Source of the DNA: Paenibacillus sp. LHD-38
GTDB taxonomy: Bacteria; Bacillota; Bacilli; Paenibacillales; Paenibacillaceae
Length of the DNA: 64,000 nt
Direction of reading: 5' to 3'
Assembly: GCF_031157315.1 (NCBI RefSeq)
Contig: NZ_JAVIFU010000011.1
Span: 124,001-188,000, forward strand
The notes under the pieces were generated by a model. That model saw only the letters and a list, made by a program, of their open reading frames with translations. It was not told where the DNA came from and searched no databases. Positions 43,140 to 52,421 of the stretch are shown in pieces; the first letter of the stretch is position 1; the number at the start of each line of letters is the position of its first letter. Both the position numbers and the translations under genes were made by a program.

Positions 43140-43934
43140 TCAAAGCAGCAGACCCGCAACTTCTCTAAGCGAGCGTATTTCAAAGGTCGGACGGGGCGCA
43201 TCGCTTGGCGGTCGTTTGCCTGAACGATTCAGCCAGGCGTTTGCCATGCCGGTACCGTTCGCTCCCAGGATATCGGTGTACAGGTTATCTCCTACCATGA
43301 AGCAATCTCCTGCGCAAAGACCAGCTAGCGCCATGCAGTGCTCGAAAATTTTAGGCGACGGCTTGCCCCATCCAACCTCGCCTGAGATGACGATATGGCG
43401 GAAGAACGCAGATAAACCGCTAACACCCAGCAGCTTTTCTTTCTGCAGATCCGGCGTGCCGTTCGTAAGAAGCATAAGCGGATAGGCCTTACTTAATGAA
43501 TGCAGAACCTCGACTGTATCTTCATATATATAAGGGCGCTTTCTTCTTTCTATAGGAAACGTTTCGGCCAGCAGCACAGCCAATTCTTCATTATGGACGC
43601 CCAGTTCCTTTAGTCCGTTCTCCCAAACCTCCTTACGAAAAAGAGGAGCTTTTTTCCTCATATACAGCAGCTCAGATGCTGTCCCATCGTCAAAGCGCGC
43701 CCACATTGCTTCCATTGCCGTTACCTCTATGTTGGCTAAATAGGAGTAAACTGCAAGTTCCTTAAATGTGGATTGCGCTTGTATAAGGACGGCTTCCTTA
43801 AGCAGCATAGCGGGTATGCCTTCCGATTGAGCTGCTGCCTCGCATGTGGCATCAAGAGCTTCATCTGTACTTTTTTCATCCCAAATCAGCGTATTGTCGA
43901 GATCAAAGATGATCGTATTCATCGGCCGCATCAT
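43140..43934 (-). CDS. HAD-superfamily phosphatase (YjjG-like)
   Basis: 264 residues. Motif I DLDNTLI with nucleophile Asp, motif II LLTNGT, motif III Lys in GWGKPSP, motif IV GDNLYTDI. The helical cap places it in HAD subfamily IA, e.g. pyrimidine nucleotidases or phosphoglycolate phosphatases. Three clustered ATGs make the exact start unsure; AAAGGA lies immediately before the first. Divergent from the phosphonate operon; no functional link visible. Confidence 0.85.
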   Translation of the reverse strand: MMRPMNTIIFDLDNTLIWDEKSTDEALDATCEAAAQSEGIPAMLLKEAVLIQAQSTFKELAVYSYLANIEVTAMEAMWARFDDGTASELLYMRKKAPLFRKEVWENGLKELGVHNEELAVLLAETFPIERRKRPYIYEDTVEVLHSLSKAYPLMLLTNGTPDLQKEKLLGVSGLSAFFRHIVISGEVGWGKPSPKIFEHCMALAGLCAGDCFMVGDNLYTDILGANGTGMANAWLNRSGKRPPSDAPRPTFEIRSLREVAGLLL

Positions 43935-44010
43935 TCCTTTGTTTTGGTTGGTTGTGTGTGATTAGAAACAAGGAAACAATCAGTTAGCTTCCTGTAAATC
44001 TATATTAATA

Positions 44011-44050
44011 TGAAAAACAAACTAAAAACAACGATAAAACAATTAAATAC
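44011..44050 (+). promoter_or_regulatory. A/C-rich operator-like tract before the phosphonate operon
   Basis: ACAAACTAAAAAC and ATAAAACAATT in this tract recur, in the same order, upstream of the binding-protein gene at 51094-51140. DeoR-family regulators often bind AAACA-type repeats, and a DeoR gene ends the operon. Confidence 0.45.
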
Positions 44051-44178
44051 ACAATCTTTACATGTGTTTGATATTCTCTTAACAAAACTCTTTTAGAATA
44101 CAAATAAGCAAAGAAACAAAGCCTCCATTCATTCATACGTTCATGAAGCATCGATAGGAGGTCACAAGGAGAATGAGG

Positions 44179-45246
44179 ATGAGAAATGACGGATTGGCGA
44201 TTAACGGTATTCGCAAGACATTTGGCAGCTTTCAAGCGCTCCAAGATGTCAACGTCCATATTCCAAAAGGAAAATTCACTTGCCTATTAGGTCCAAGCGG
44301 CTGCGGCAAGACGACATTGCTTCGTATTATCGCGGGTCTCGAGCAGGCGGACACAGGCACGGTCATGCAAGACGGCAAGGATATTTCAATGCTGCCTACA
44401 GCGAAACGAAATTTTGGCATCGTTTTTCAATCCTATGCATTGTTTCCGAATCTGACCGTTAGCGAAAATATTGGCTACGGCCTAAAAGGGAAGCAGCCAA
44501 AGCGCCAGATTGAAGAGCGGGTGAAGGAGATGCTTGAACTGATCGGATTAACGGCAATAAGGGAGAGGTTTCCTGCACAGCTCTCAGGCGGGCAGCAGCA
44601 GCGTGTCGCGCTAGCTAGAGCGATTGCCTTATCACCTGACATTTTGCTGCTGGATGAACCGCTTTCCGCGCTTGACGCGAAGGTGCGGGAGAAGCTGCGC
44701 GAGCAGCTATGCGAGCTGCAGGAGCGGCTTGGCATAACGACCGTTATGGTGACGCATGATCAGGAGGAAGCGCTGACGATGGCAGATCAGATCGTCGTCA
44801 TGGATCATGGGCAGGTGGTGCAGATTGGTACGCCGCAGGAAGTCTACGATAAACCGAAAACCCCGTTTGTAGCTGATTTTATCGGAGCGATTAATTTCTT
44901 TCCGGCTGGAACGGCAAGGTGGGAGGGAGCCGGTCCGAACGACCTGCTGGCGATCAGGCCGGAGCATATCCAGATCGATGAAACACAAGGCTCAGCGGAT
45001 GAACAAAGGGAGGATGGAATTAGCGGCTTTGTTCAACATGTGGAATTTCGCGGCGCTTTCTATCGCGTAAGCCTGCAGCTTGCCAATGAACTAGGCCGCC
45101 ATTCGGATATGAACGTGACCGTGGACATCTCTTCGCAAACCGCTAACCGTTATGATTGGTCACGCAATAAGCTGCTTCATCTTCATTTGCCGCAGGAGCG
45201 TATGCTTCATTATCCCGCGGCAGGCGCTGGGATCGTAGAGGAGTAA
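44179..45246 (+). CDS. phnT: 2-aminoethylphosphonate ABC transporter ATPase (PhnT-like)
   Basis: 355 residues from the ATG spaced 6 nt after AAGGAGA (another ATG abuts it). Walker A GPSGCGKTT, signature LSGGQQQRVALARA, Walker B LLLDEPLSALDAK, and a C-terminal TOBE-like domain (AIRPEHIQI). This is the PotA/FbpC importer type; the phosphonate role follows from phnX, phnW and the fused permease next to it. Confidence 0.9.
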   Translation: MRNDGLAINGIRKTFGSFQALQDVNVHIPKGKFTCLLGPSGCGKTTLLRIIAGLEQADTGTVMQDGKDISMLPTAKRNFGIVFQSYALFPNLTVSENIGYGLKGKQPKRQIEERVKEMLELIGLTAIRERFPAQLSGGQQQRVALARAIALSPDILLLDEPLSALDAKVREKLREQLCELQERLGITTVMVTHDQEEALTMADQIVVMDHGQVVQIGTPQEVYDKPKTPFVADFIGAINFFPAGTARWEGAGPNDLLAIRPEHIQIDETQGSADEQREDGISGFVQHVEFRGAFYRVSLQLANELGRHSDMNVTVDISSQTANRYDWSRNKLLHLHLPQERMLHYPAAGAGIVEE

Positions 45247-46986
45247 ATGATGAAATTAAAATCAAATCAAGTACTGTCCTTACAAGCGGCGATGCGGAGC
45301 AAGCGGAAGACGATGGAAAGCAATTGGCTGTTAAAGCTGCTGCTGCTTGTTTTATTGCTGGCGCTTGTTACAGCGATCGTGCTGCCGCTGCTGTCGATGT
45401 TTAAACAGGCTTTCACGGATACCGAAGGCAACTGGGTGGGATTAAATCATTTTACGACCTATTTGCAGTCTAAATCACTCATCCAATCGATGCTGAACAC
45501 GATTACCGTATCTACGGCAACGACGGCTATCGCCGTGCCGCTTGCCTTTGGACTGGCTTATGTATTGACCCGAACGAATATCAAAGGGAAAGGCTTCTTT
45601 AAGGCGCTTGCGATGCTGCCGTTATTCGCGCCAACGATGATGCACGGGATAGCCCTCACCTATTTGTTCGGACATCAAGGTCTCATCTCTACCGGATTAT
45701 TCGGCCTTCTGCCTTTTGAATGGCGAATTTCGCTTTATGGTGCGACGAGCATCATTATCTCCGAGGTCATTTACACGTTTCCGCAGGCCTTTCTTATTTT
45801 GTGCGCAGGCCTTGCGATCAGCGATTATCGCTTGTATGAAGCGGCCGAATCGATGGGAGCGAGCGGTTTGCGCAAGCTGCTGACGGTAACGCTGCCGTCC
45901 GTAAAGTATGCGCTTCTCAGCGCTGTTGTCATTTGCTTCACGCTGAGCTTTACGGATTTTGGAGCGCCGAAAGTCGTTGGCGGGCAGTACAACGTGCTTG
46001 CCACGGATATTTTCAAACAAGTAGTCGGCCAGCAAAATATGTCTATGGGAGCTGTCGTCGGCATTGTTCTGACGATTCCCGCGATTATTGCTTTCGTCGT
46101 GGACCGCATCGTTACGAGGAAGCAGCAGGCATACGTAACATCAAGATCAATTCCTTATTCGGTTAAGAACAATCGGCTTCGCAATGTCGTGGCTTATGTT
46201 TATGCCATTATTCTCTCAGCCATGGTCTTTCTTTTGATGGGAGCAGTCTTGCTGGCTTCGGTTGTGAAGAAGTGGCCGTATGATATGTCCTTTACTTGGA
46301 GCAACTTTGACTTCTCGAGTGCTGCGGCAGGCGGCTTCGATCCGTTCTGGAACAGCGTGGAGATGGCGGCTTGGACAGCGGTTATCGGGACGCTTGTTAC
46401 CTTCATGTTTGCATATTTAATCGAAAACGGGCGTGTCTACCGTCCCGTCAGACAAGCGGCATATTTCTTGTCGATCCTGCCGCTGGCGCTTCCTGGTCTT
46501 GTCATAGGATTAGCTTATATTTATTTCTTTAATCATCCGGCCAATCCGTTCCATTTTATTTACGGAACGATGATCATTTTGGTTTTGGCGAATGTGGTTC
46601 ACTTCTACTCCGTTCCATTCATGACGGCGACTGCAACTTTGAAAATGCTGGATAAGGAGTTCGACCATGTCTCCGAGTCGATGAATGTCTCGAAGCTGCG
46701 TACGTTCGCACGCATTACGGTGCCTTTGTCGCTGCCGGCTATTTTGGAAATGGCCGTCTACTTTTTCGTAAACGCGATGGTGACGGTATCTGCGCTGATC
46801 TTCCTGTACGCATCGGATTTAAGGCTTGCTTCGGTATCCATCGTCAGCATGGATGACGCGGGCGATACGGCGGCGGCAGCCGCGATGTCCGTACTTGTCG
46901 TGCTGCTGAATATCGTCGTGCGTTTCCTGTATGAAGCGGGAACGGCAAGGCTTCGACGCAAAATGTCAGCTTGGCAGAAACGGTAA
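45247..46986 (+). CDS. 2-aminoethylphosphonate ABC permease, two permease domains fused
   Basis: 579 residues with about twelve membrane segments: two complete FbpB/PhnU-type permease units, each with an EAA loop (LYEAAESMGASGLRKLLTVTLP and FDHVSESMNVSKLRTFARITVP). One chain thus forms the whole channel. The ATG directly follows the ATPase stop; an alternative ATG is the next codon. Matches the single fused permease seen in many aminoethylphosphonate systems. Confidence 0.9.
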   Translation: MMKLKSNQVLSLQAAMRSKRKTMESNWLLKLLLLVLLLALVTAIVLPLLSMFKQAFTDTEGNWVGLNHFTTYLQSKSLIQSMLNTITVSTATTAIAVPLAFGLAYVLTRTNIKGKGFFKALAMLPLFAPTMMHGIALTYLFGHQGLISTGLFGLLPFEWRISLYGATSIIISEVIYTFPQAFLILCAGLAISDYRLYEAAESMGASGLRKLLTVTLPSVKYALLSAVVICFTLSFTDFGAPKVVGGQYNVLATDIFKQVVGQQNMSMGAVVGIVLTIPAIIAFVVDRIVTRKQQAYVTSRSIPYSVKNNRLRNVVAYVYAIILSAMVFLLMGAVLLASVVKKWPYDMSFTWSNFDFSSAAAGGFDPFWNSVEMAAWTAVIGTLVTFMFAYLIENGRVYRPVRQAAYFLSILPLALPGLVIGLAYIYFFNHPANPFHFIYGTMIILVLANVVHFYSVPFMTATATLKMLDKEFDHVSESMNVSKLRTFARITVPLSLPAILEMAVYFFVNAMVTVSALIFLYASDLRLASVSIVSMDDAGDTAAAAAMSVLVVLLNIVVRFLYEAGTARLRRKMSAWQKR

Positions 46987-47036
46987 AACAGCTTTAACAA
47001 TAACAACATTACAACATACTTTGGAGGAGATTATTG

Positions 47037-47834
47037 ATGATCAAAACAGTGATATTGGATTGGGCAGGAACAGTGGTAGACTACGGCAGCTTTGCGCCGG
47101 TAGAAGCGTTTCGCCGGTTATTTGAGGAAAGAGGAATTGAGGCGTCAGCCAAGGCGATTAGGAAACCGATGGGCCGCATGAAAAAAGACCATTTGCGCGA
47201 TATTTGCTCCGATCCGGAAGTCGCTGCCGCATGGGAGGCGAAGTATGGCAGTGCTCCAAACGAGAGTGACATCGATGAGATGTATGAAAAGTTCGAGCCG
47301 ATGCTGTTCTCGATTCTCCACCACTATGCGACGCCGGTGCCAGGCGCGCTTAAGCTGATTGAGAGGCTGCGGGAGCAGGGCATAAAGATTGGAACGACGA
47401 CAGGTTATACACGTCCGATGATGGATATTATCGCACCGGAAGCGGCTAAGCAAGGGTATTCTCCCGACAGTACAGTTACCCCGGACGAAGCGGCGGAAGG
47501 CCGTCCGCATCCTTGGATGATTTTCCGCAATGCGGAGCGGCTTGGCACTTATCCGATGAGCCATATCGTCAAATGCGGCGATACGGAAGCGGATATGCGG
47601 GAAGGGCGAAACGCAGGAGTATGGTCGGTAGGCGTTATTTTTGGCGGCAATGAAATTGGCCTTACACAAGCGGAAACAGAGGCTTTGACCGCAGGAGAAA
47701 AGGAAAGGCTCTTTGTGGAAGTATCGGAGCGTTTGATGCAAGCGGGTGCTCATTTCATCATTCGTGAAATCGGCGAGCTGGATGGTGTGATTGCACATAT
47801 TAACGAAAGACTGCAGGCGGGGGAACGTCCATGA
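47037..47834 (+). CDS. phnX: Phosphonoacetaldehyde hydrolase
   Basis: 265 residues from the ATG 6 nt after GGAGGAGA. HAD fold with nucleophile Asp8 in LDWAGTVVDYG and the family-specific Schiff-base lysine Lys49 in MGRMKKDHL. It splits the C-P bond of phosphonoacetaldehyde to acetaldehyde and phosphate, after PhnW. Overlaps phnW by 4 bp. Confidence 0.96.
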   Translation: MIKTVILDWAGTVVDYGSFAPVEAFRRLFEERGIEASAKAIRKPMGRMKKDHLRDICSDPEVAAAWEAKYGSAPNESDIDEMYEKFEPMLFSILHHYATPVPGALKLIERLREQGIKIGTTTGYTRPMMDIIAPEAAKQGYSPDSTVTPDEAAEGRPHPWMIFRNAERLGTYPMSHIVKCGDTEADMREGRNAGVWSVGVIFGGNEIGLTQAETEALTAGEKERLFVEVSERLMQAGAHFIIREIGELDGVIAHINERLQAGERP

Positions 47835-48970
47835 AATCATTACAAGAGAATGCAGCTGTAACTGAAAATCCGTATTTGCTGTTAACGCCAGGCCCTTTAA
47901 CGACGACGCGCAGCGTAAAGGAAGCGATGATGAAGGACTGGTGCACCTGGGATGAGGAATATAATCGGCTCGTCGCCTCGATAAGAAAGCGGCTGGTACA
48001 GCTCGCTGCGCCGACAGCGGCGGATGCTTATACAGCGGTATTAATGCAAGGCAGCGGGACATTCAGCGTTGAAGCCACAATCGGCACGGTTTTGCCAAAG
48101 CAGGGCGGCAAGCTTGTTATCGCGGTTAATGGCGCTTATGGAGAGAGAATCGTGCAAATCGCCAAGGTGCTCGGCATTCCCGTTGCGGTTGTGCGGTTCG
48201 ACGAGCGTAGTCCGATTGATCCGGAATTGTTTGAGCAAGCGCTTATGAGCGACCCTTTGATCACGCATGCAGCCATCGTCCATTGCGAGACGACGACTGG
48301 AATCCTTAATCCGCTGCCGGAGATCGCCGAAGTTATTAAGCGCCGGAATGTGACGTTTATCGTTGATGCCATGAGCAGCTTTGGCGGCGTGGAATTGAAT
48401 ATGCATGAGCTTGGCATAGATTATCTGATAAGCAGCAGCAACAAATGCATACAGGGGGTTCCGGGCTTCGGTTTTGTAGTTGCGCGCCGTGAAGCGATTG
48501 CTGCTTGCAAAGGCCATGCGCGTTCCTTATCTCTTGATTTGTACGACCAATGGGACATGATGGAGCGTTCGAACAGCAAATGGCGTTATACGTCGCCGAC
48601 TCATGTCGTGCGAGCATTTGACCAAGCGTTAAAGGAGCTGGAGCTTGAGGGCGGAATCGCTGCTCGGCAAGAGCGCTACAGCAGCAATCAGCGAGTTTTG
48701 ACGCAAGGAATGGAGGAAGCCGGTTTCCCTGCGCTGCTGCCGCTTGAATGGCAATCGCCTATCATTACGGCCTTCCGGTACCCGAGCGCCGAGTTTTCGT
48801 TCGAGACTTTTTATGCAAGCTTGAAGAAGGAAGGGTTTGTGCTGTATCCAGGCAAGCTGACCTCGGAGCCTACCTTCCGAATCGGAAGCATTGGCGACGT
48901 CCAACCTTCTGATATGGCAAGGCTGGTTGCGGTAATCAAGAACATTCAGAGTTCTGTTCACAAGGAGTAG
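47831..48970 (+). CDS. phnW: 2-aminoethylphosphonate-pyruvate transaminase
   Basis: 379 residues of the class V aminotransferase fold: N-terminal LLTPGPLTTTRSVKEAM, DWCTWDEEY, PLP-binding Lys in SSSNKCIQGVPGFGFV. Transfers the amino group of 2-aminoethylphosphonate to pyruvate, giving phosphonoacetaldehyde and L-alanine. Coupled to phnX by an ATGA overlap. Confidence 0.96.
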   Translation: MKSLQENAAVTENPYLLLTPGPLTTTRSVKEAMMKDWCTWDEEYNRLVASIRKRLVQLAAPTAADAYTAVLMQGSGTFSVEATIGTVLPKQGGKLVIAVNGAYGERIVQIAKVLGIPVAVVRFDERSPIDPELFEQALMSDPLITHAAIVHCETTTGILNPLPEIAEVIKRRNVTFIVDAMSSFGGVELNMHELGIDYLISSSNKCIQGVPGFGFVVARREAIAACKGHARSLSLDLYDQWDMMERSNSKWRYTSPTHVVRAFDQALKELELEGGIAARQERYSSNQRVLTQGMEEAGFPALLPLEWQSPIITAFRYPSAEFSFETFYASLKKEGFVLYPGKLTSEPTFRIGSIGDVQPSDMARLVAVIKNIQSSVHKE

Positions 48971-48983
48971 GAGGAGAAACAAG

Positions 48984-50171
48984 ATGAAGGTATTTTGCTT
49001 AGGGGGCGCGGGCCGCATTTGTATGGAAGCGGTGCTGGATCTGGTACAGTATTCTGCTTTTGAGGTCATTACGATCGGTGATTTCAATCTGGAGGCTGCT
49101 GAGCAGCTTGCTGCCTCATTGAATGATCCACGTGTAAATGCGGTTCAAGTAAACGTGCGGAATCATGAGGCAACGGTAGAGCAGCTTCGGGGCTATGATA
49201 TCGTTATGGACGGCACAACGATTACTTTAAACGGACTATCTACCGCATGTATTGCGGAGGCAGGCTGTCACGGCATTAATTTGAACGGCTTTGGCGAAGA
49301 GGATGCCAGTCACAAGGTCTTTGTCCGTCATGGGAAAATATGCTTGCCCGGCTTCGGGATGACGCCAGGCGTTACGCAAATGATGGCTATGCATGCCGCT
49401 AGTCAGCTGAAGGAAGTGCATGAAGTGCGCGTGAGCCATGGCTCTTATCGGCCGATCGCTTTCTCTAAGTCGATTGCAGAAACGAATGTCTATGAGTACG
49501 ATCCGAATCTTCCGGGCCGCGTGGTTTATGAGAAGGGACAGTTCATACAGGTCGAGCCGTTTGCCCGACCGAGGGAAATCGAGCTTCCGGAGCCGTATGG
49601 CAAATCCATTCAATATATTATTCCGCATGCGGAAACGCGTACGCTGGCGAAGGCGCTTGAGAGCAAGAATGTCCAATTGATAGAGGTGCGCGGAACATGG
49701 CCACAGCAAAATATGAGGCTTGTCCGCTCGTTATATGAATACGGATTTCTACGAAACGATTCGATTACAATCGCAGGACAAGAAATCGGAATCATGGACT
49801 GTATTGGACAATACTTATTTGAATCGCGCGAAGGTCACGAAACGGAGCTGTACGGTTACTCCTTGCACATTGAAGTAACCGGTATATCAGCCGAGAGCGG
49901 CGAAGCGTGCAGGCATACGCTCACGCATACCCATCCGGCGTCAGACGGCACGGTTGCAGGCTGGGAGAAATTACGGGCATACACGAGAAATGTCGGAATC
50001 CCGCTGGCCATTGCGACGGAGCTAATCGCCAGCGGCCAGACGCTTTGCAAGAATCGCGCCGGCATAGTTACGCCGGAGGAGGCCTTTGAGCCAAAGATCA
50101 TATTTGAGCAGCTAAGCAAGCGCGGCATAGCCATTCATGAAAAGATTGAGAGTTTAGTAGAAGTGCGTTAG
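48984..50171 (+). CDS. Saccharopine dehydrogenase-like oxidoreductase in the phn operon
   Basis: 395 residues. Rossmann start MKVFCLGGAGRICMEAVLDL and a fold like saccharopine dehydrogenase, lysine 6-dehydrogenase and carboxynorspermidine synthase. It sits 13 bp after phnW with an AGGAGGAG ribosome site, so it is surely co-transcribed, yet the PhnW/PhnX pathway needs no such step. It may act on a different aminophosphonate or on the imine/amino acid side of the pathway; the substrate is unknown. Confidence 0.8.
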   Translation: MKVFCLGGAGRICMEAVLDLVQYSAFEVITIGDFNLEAAEQLAASLNDPRVNAVQVNVRNHEATVEQLRGYDIVMDGTTITLNGLSTACIAEAGCHGINLNGFGEEDASHKVFVRHGKICLPGFGMTPGVTQMMAMHAASQLKEVHEVRVSHGSYRPIAFSKSIAETNVYEYDPNLPGRVVYEKGQFIQVEPFARPREIELPEPYGKSIQYIIPHAETRTLAKALESKNVQLIEVRGTWPQQNMRLVRSLYEYGFLRNDSITIAGQEIGIMDCIGQYLFESREGHETELYGYSLHIEVTGISAESGEACRHTLTHTHPASDGTVAGWEKLRAYTRNVGIPLAIATELIASGQTLCKNRAGIVTPEEAFEPKIIFEQLSKRGIAIHEKIESLVEVR

Positions 50172-50226
50172 AATACGGGTATTAATCCATAAGAACGCTT
50201 AAGCTGAAGATGAAGGGGACATAGCG

Positions 50227-51012
50227 ATGTCGCTAGCCGGAGAAGAACGGAAGCAGATCATCATTGATATGCTGCAATTGAAAGGAAAGGTTCGTACGCC
50301 TGAGCTCGTACAGGCACTCGATGTGTCATCGGAGACGATCCGCCGCTATTTGGAAGAGCTGGAGGATGAGCTCAAACTCAAGCGGGTATATGGCGGCGCT
50401 GTAAAAATTAACGTAGAACGCGAAGAGCCTGCGTACGTTCGGCGTGAGGTGCAGCAAGCAGAAGAGAAAAGAAAAATTGGAAGGGCAGCGGCTTCTCTGA
50501 TTCAAGATAAAGACGTCGTTGTGATCGATGATGGAACAACAACGCAGCAAATGATTGATTCGCTCGCTTACAAAAAACAGCTTACGGTGCTTGTATCATC
50601 TGTCTATACGTTGAATTTGCTGATCGGCTATAAGAACCGCAATATATTCGAAGGTGAAATTGTTCTAATTGGTGGCCGGATTAATCCAAAGCATTACCGT
50701 ACCTCCGGCACGCTGGCGATGGAGTTTATGACTAATTTCAATGTGGACAAGGCATTTATCGTAGCGGATGGCTTGCAAATCGACAGCGGCATTACGAGCT
50801 ATGAGGATGAACGGGGCGTTTTGGCAAGAACATTCATGAAGCAGGCCAAGCAAACGATCGTGTTAGCGGATTATACGAAGATCGGCACGAGCCATTTCTA
50901 TAAAATTGCAGATTTCAAAGAGATTGATATGATCATTAGCGACATCGCGCCTCCGCCAGCTTGGCGTTCTAAGCTGGATGACCAGGATGTTCACTGGATT
51001 GTAGCGGAATAG
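50227..51012 (+). CDS. DeoR-family transcriptional regulator
   Basis: 261 residues: N-terminal DeoR helix-turn-helix (ERKQIIIDMLQLKGKVRTPELVQALDVSSETIRRYLEELE) and a C-terminal sugar-phosphate-isomerase-like sensor domain (DDGTTTQQMID, LADYTKIG). Follows the phn genes and precedes the binding-protein gene; likely regulator of both. The effector may be a phosphorylated or phosphonate intermediate. A terminator follows. Confidence 0.9.
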   Translation: MSLAGEERKQIIIDMLQLKGKVRTPELVQALDVSSETIRRYLEELEDELKLKRVYGGAVKINVEREEPAYVRREVQQAEEKRKIGRAAASLIQDKDVVVIDDGTTTQQMIDSLAYKKQLTVLVSSVYTLNLLIGYKNRNIFEGEIVLIGGRINPKHYRTSGTLAMEFMTNFNVDKAFIVADGLQIDSGITSYEDERGVLARTFMKQAKQTIVLADYTKIGTSHFYKIADFKEIDMIISDIAPPPAWRSKLDDQDVHWIVAE

Positions 51013-51024
51013 CATATTAAACGT

Positions 51025-51059
51025 AGAGCCTTCAAGTCTATCAACGACTTGAAGGCTCT
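51025..51059 (+). terminator. Terminator of the phn operon
   Basis: Fourteen-bp perfect stem AGAGCCTTCAAGTC/GACTTGAAGGCTCT, loop TATCAAC, then TTATTTTAT. Confidence 0.9.
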
Positions 51060-51093
51060 TATTTTATGTGAAATTCCCAATATTAGTCACAGG

Positions 51094-51140
51094 GAAAAAC
51101 ACAAACAAAAACGAAAAACATAAAACAAAACAATTTATTT
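51094..51140 (+). promoter_or_regulatory. A/C-rich operator-like tract before the binding-protein gene
   Basis: Contains ACAAACAAAAAC and ATAAAACAAAACAATT, closely related to the tract at 44011. Candidate DeoR-regulator sites; the 160-bp region has no other feature. Confidence 0.45.
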
Positions 51141-51219
51141 ACTTGTACTTTACAGTGCGTTAAACAAACAAGCTTATAGTAGAGCTAGAGAAGAAGAACA
51201 ATCAAAGGGAGAGAAAAAA

Positions 51220-52323
51220 ATGAAAAAGAGCTTGTTTATGCTTATTAGTATGATAGTTATCGTTGCACTCTTATCCGCATGCGGCGCCAACGGAGGAGCG
51301 AACAATACGCCGGCTAGCACTTCAAATGATTCTTCGGCAGCGGCGGAAACCGCCCTCGATACGGACAGCAAAGAGCTTACCGTTTATACCGCGCTTGAGG
51401 ATGATCTCATTAAGGAATATTTGAAAACTTACAACGAAAAACACCCTGACATCAAATTAAATATCGTTCGTGATTCAACGGGCATTATCACGGCGAAGCT
51501 GCTTGCCGAAAAGGATAATCCGCAAGCTGACGTCGTATGGGGCGTAGCGGCAACAAGCCTGCTCGTGCTTGATCAAAGCGGTATGCTGGAGCCTTACTCG
51601 CCGGTTGGCGTTGACCGCATTCAAGCGGAATTCAAAGACAGCGCGAGCCCTGAGCACTGGGTAGGCATCGATGCATGGGAAACGGCGATTATTGCCAACA
51701 CGGTTGAGCTTGAGAAAAAAGGTCTTGCCATACCGCAATCCTATGAGGATTTGCTTAAGCCTGAATATAAAGGGCTAATCACAATGCCTAACCCGGCATC
51801 CTCTGGTACGGGATTCCTAACGGTTTCCGGCCTGCATCAGCTGCTTGGGGCAGATCAAGCATGGGCGTATTTAGACAAACTTCATGAAAACATCGGAATT
51901 TACACGCATTCGGGTTCAAAACCGGCAAAAATGGCTGGTACTGGTGAATATCCAATCGGAATTTCCTTCGGATACCGCGGCATTAAAGAGCAAAATGACG
52001 GTTCGCCAGTTGAAGTTGTATTCCCGACCGAGGGATCAGGCTGGGACGTTGAAGCAAATGCATTGTTGAAAAAGGCAAAAATCAAGAAAGCGGCGCAGGA
52101 GTTTTTGGACTGGGCCATCACGGATGACGCCATGGCAGAGTACAGCAAGAACTATCCAATCGTAGCAGTTAAGGGCGATTCCAGCGTTATACCAGAGGGT
52201 TATACAAAAAATCCGATCGAGCAGTTAATCAAATACGATCTTCAAGAAGCGGCGAAGCAGCGTGATGGTGTCCTAAATGAATGGAGCACTCGTTACGACA
52301 GCAAAAGCGAGCCGAAATCATAA
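51220..52323 (+). CDS. 2-aminoethylphosphonate-binding lipoprotein (PhnS-like)
   Basis: 367 residues with lipobox LSAC (Cys21) and a type-2 periplasmic-binding fold of the iron/aminoethylphosphonate family ([33 protein letters not shown]). It would feed the fused permease/ATPase at 44-47 kb, from which it is separated by the catabolic genes and the regulator. Own promoter region with shared operator-like tract. Confidence 0.85.
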   Translation: MKKSLFMLISMIVIVALLSACGANGGANNTPASTSNDSSAAAETALDTDSKELTVYTALEDDLIKEYLKTYNEKHPDIKLNIVRDSTGIITAKLLAEKDNPQADVVWGVAATSLLVLDQSGMLEPYSPVGVDRIQAEFKDSASPEHWVGIDAWETAIIANTVELEKKGLAIPQSYEDLLKPEYKGLITMPNPASSGTGFLTVSGLHQLLGADQAWAYLDKLHENIGIYTHSGSKPAKMAGTGEYPIGISFGYRGIKEQNDGSPVEVVFPTEGSGWDVEANALLKKAKIKKAAQEFLDWAITDDAMAEYSKNYPIVAVKGDSSVIPEGYTKNPIEQLIKYDLQEAAKQRDGVLNEWSTRYDSKSEPKS

Positions 52324-52342
52324 TCCGTTTTGAAGCAAAAGA

Positions 52343-52377
52343 CTGGCAAGCGGTTAGTAGGCCGCTGTCAGCCTTTT
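52343..52377 (+). terminator. Terminator after the binding-protein gene
   Basis: CTGGC-A-AGCGG pairs with CCGCT-GTCAG (one bulge, one G-T), followed by CCTTTTAT. Confidence 0.7.
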
Positions 52378-52421
52378 ATAATTTCGGTATCGAATCCATG
52401 TGAATAGGAGGACTTAAATAG

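Noticed and set aside
47145..48062. 305-codon minus-strand ORF
   Set aside because: Antisense to phnX and phnW, which are certain; low-complexity composition typical of a shadow frame.
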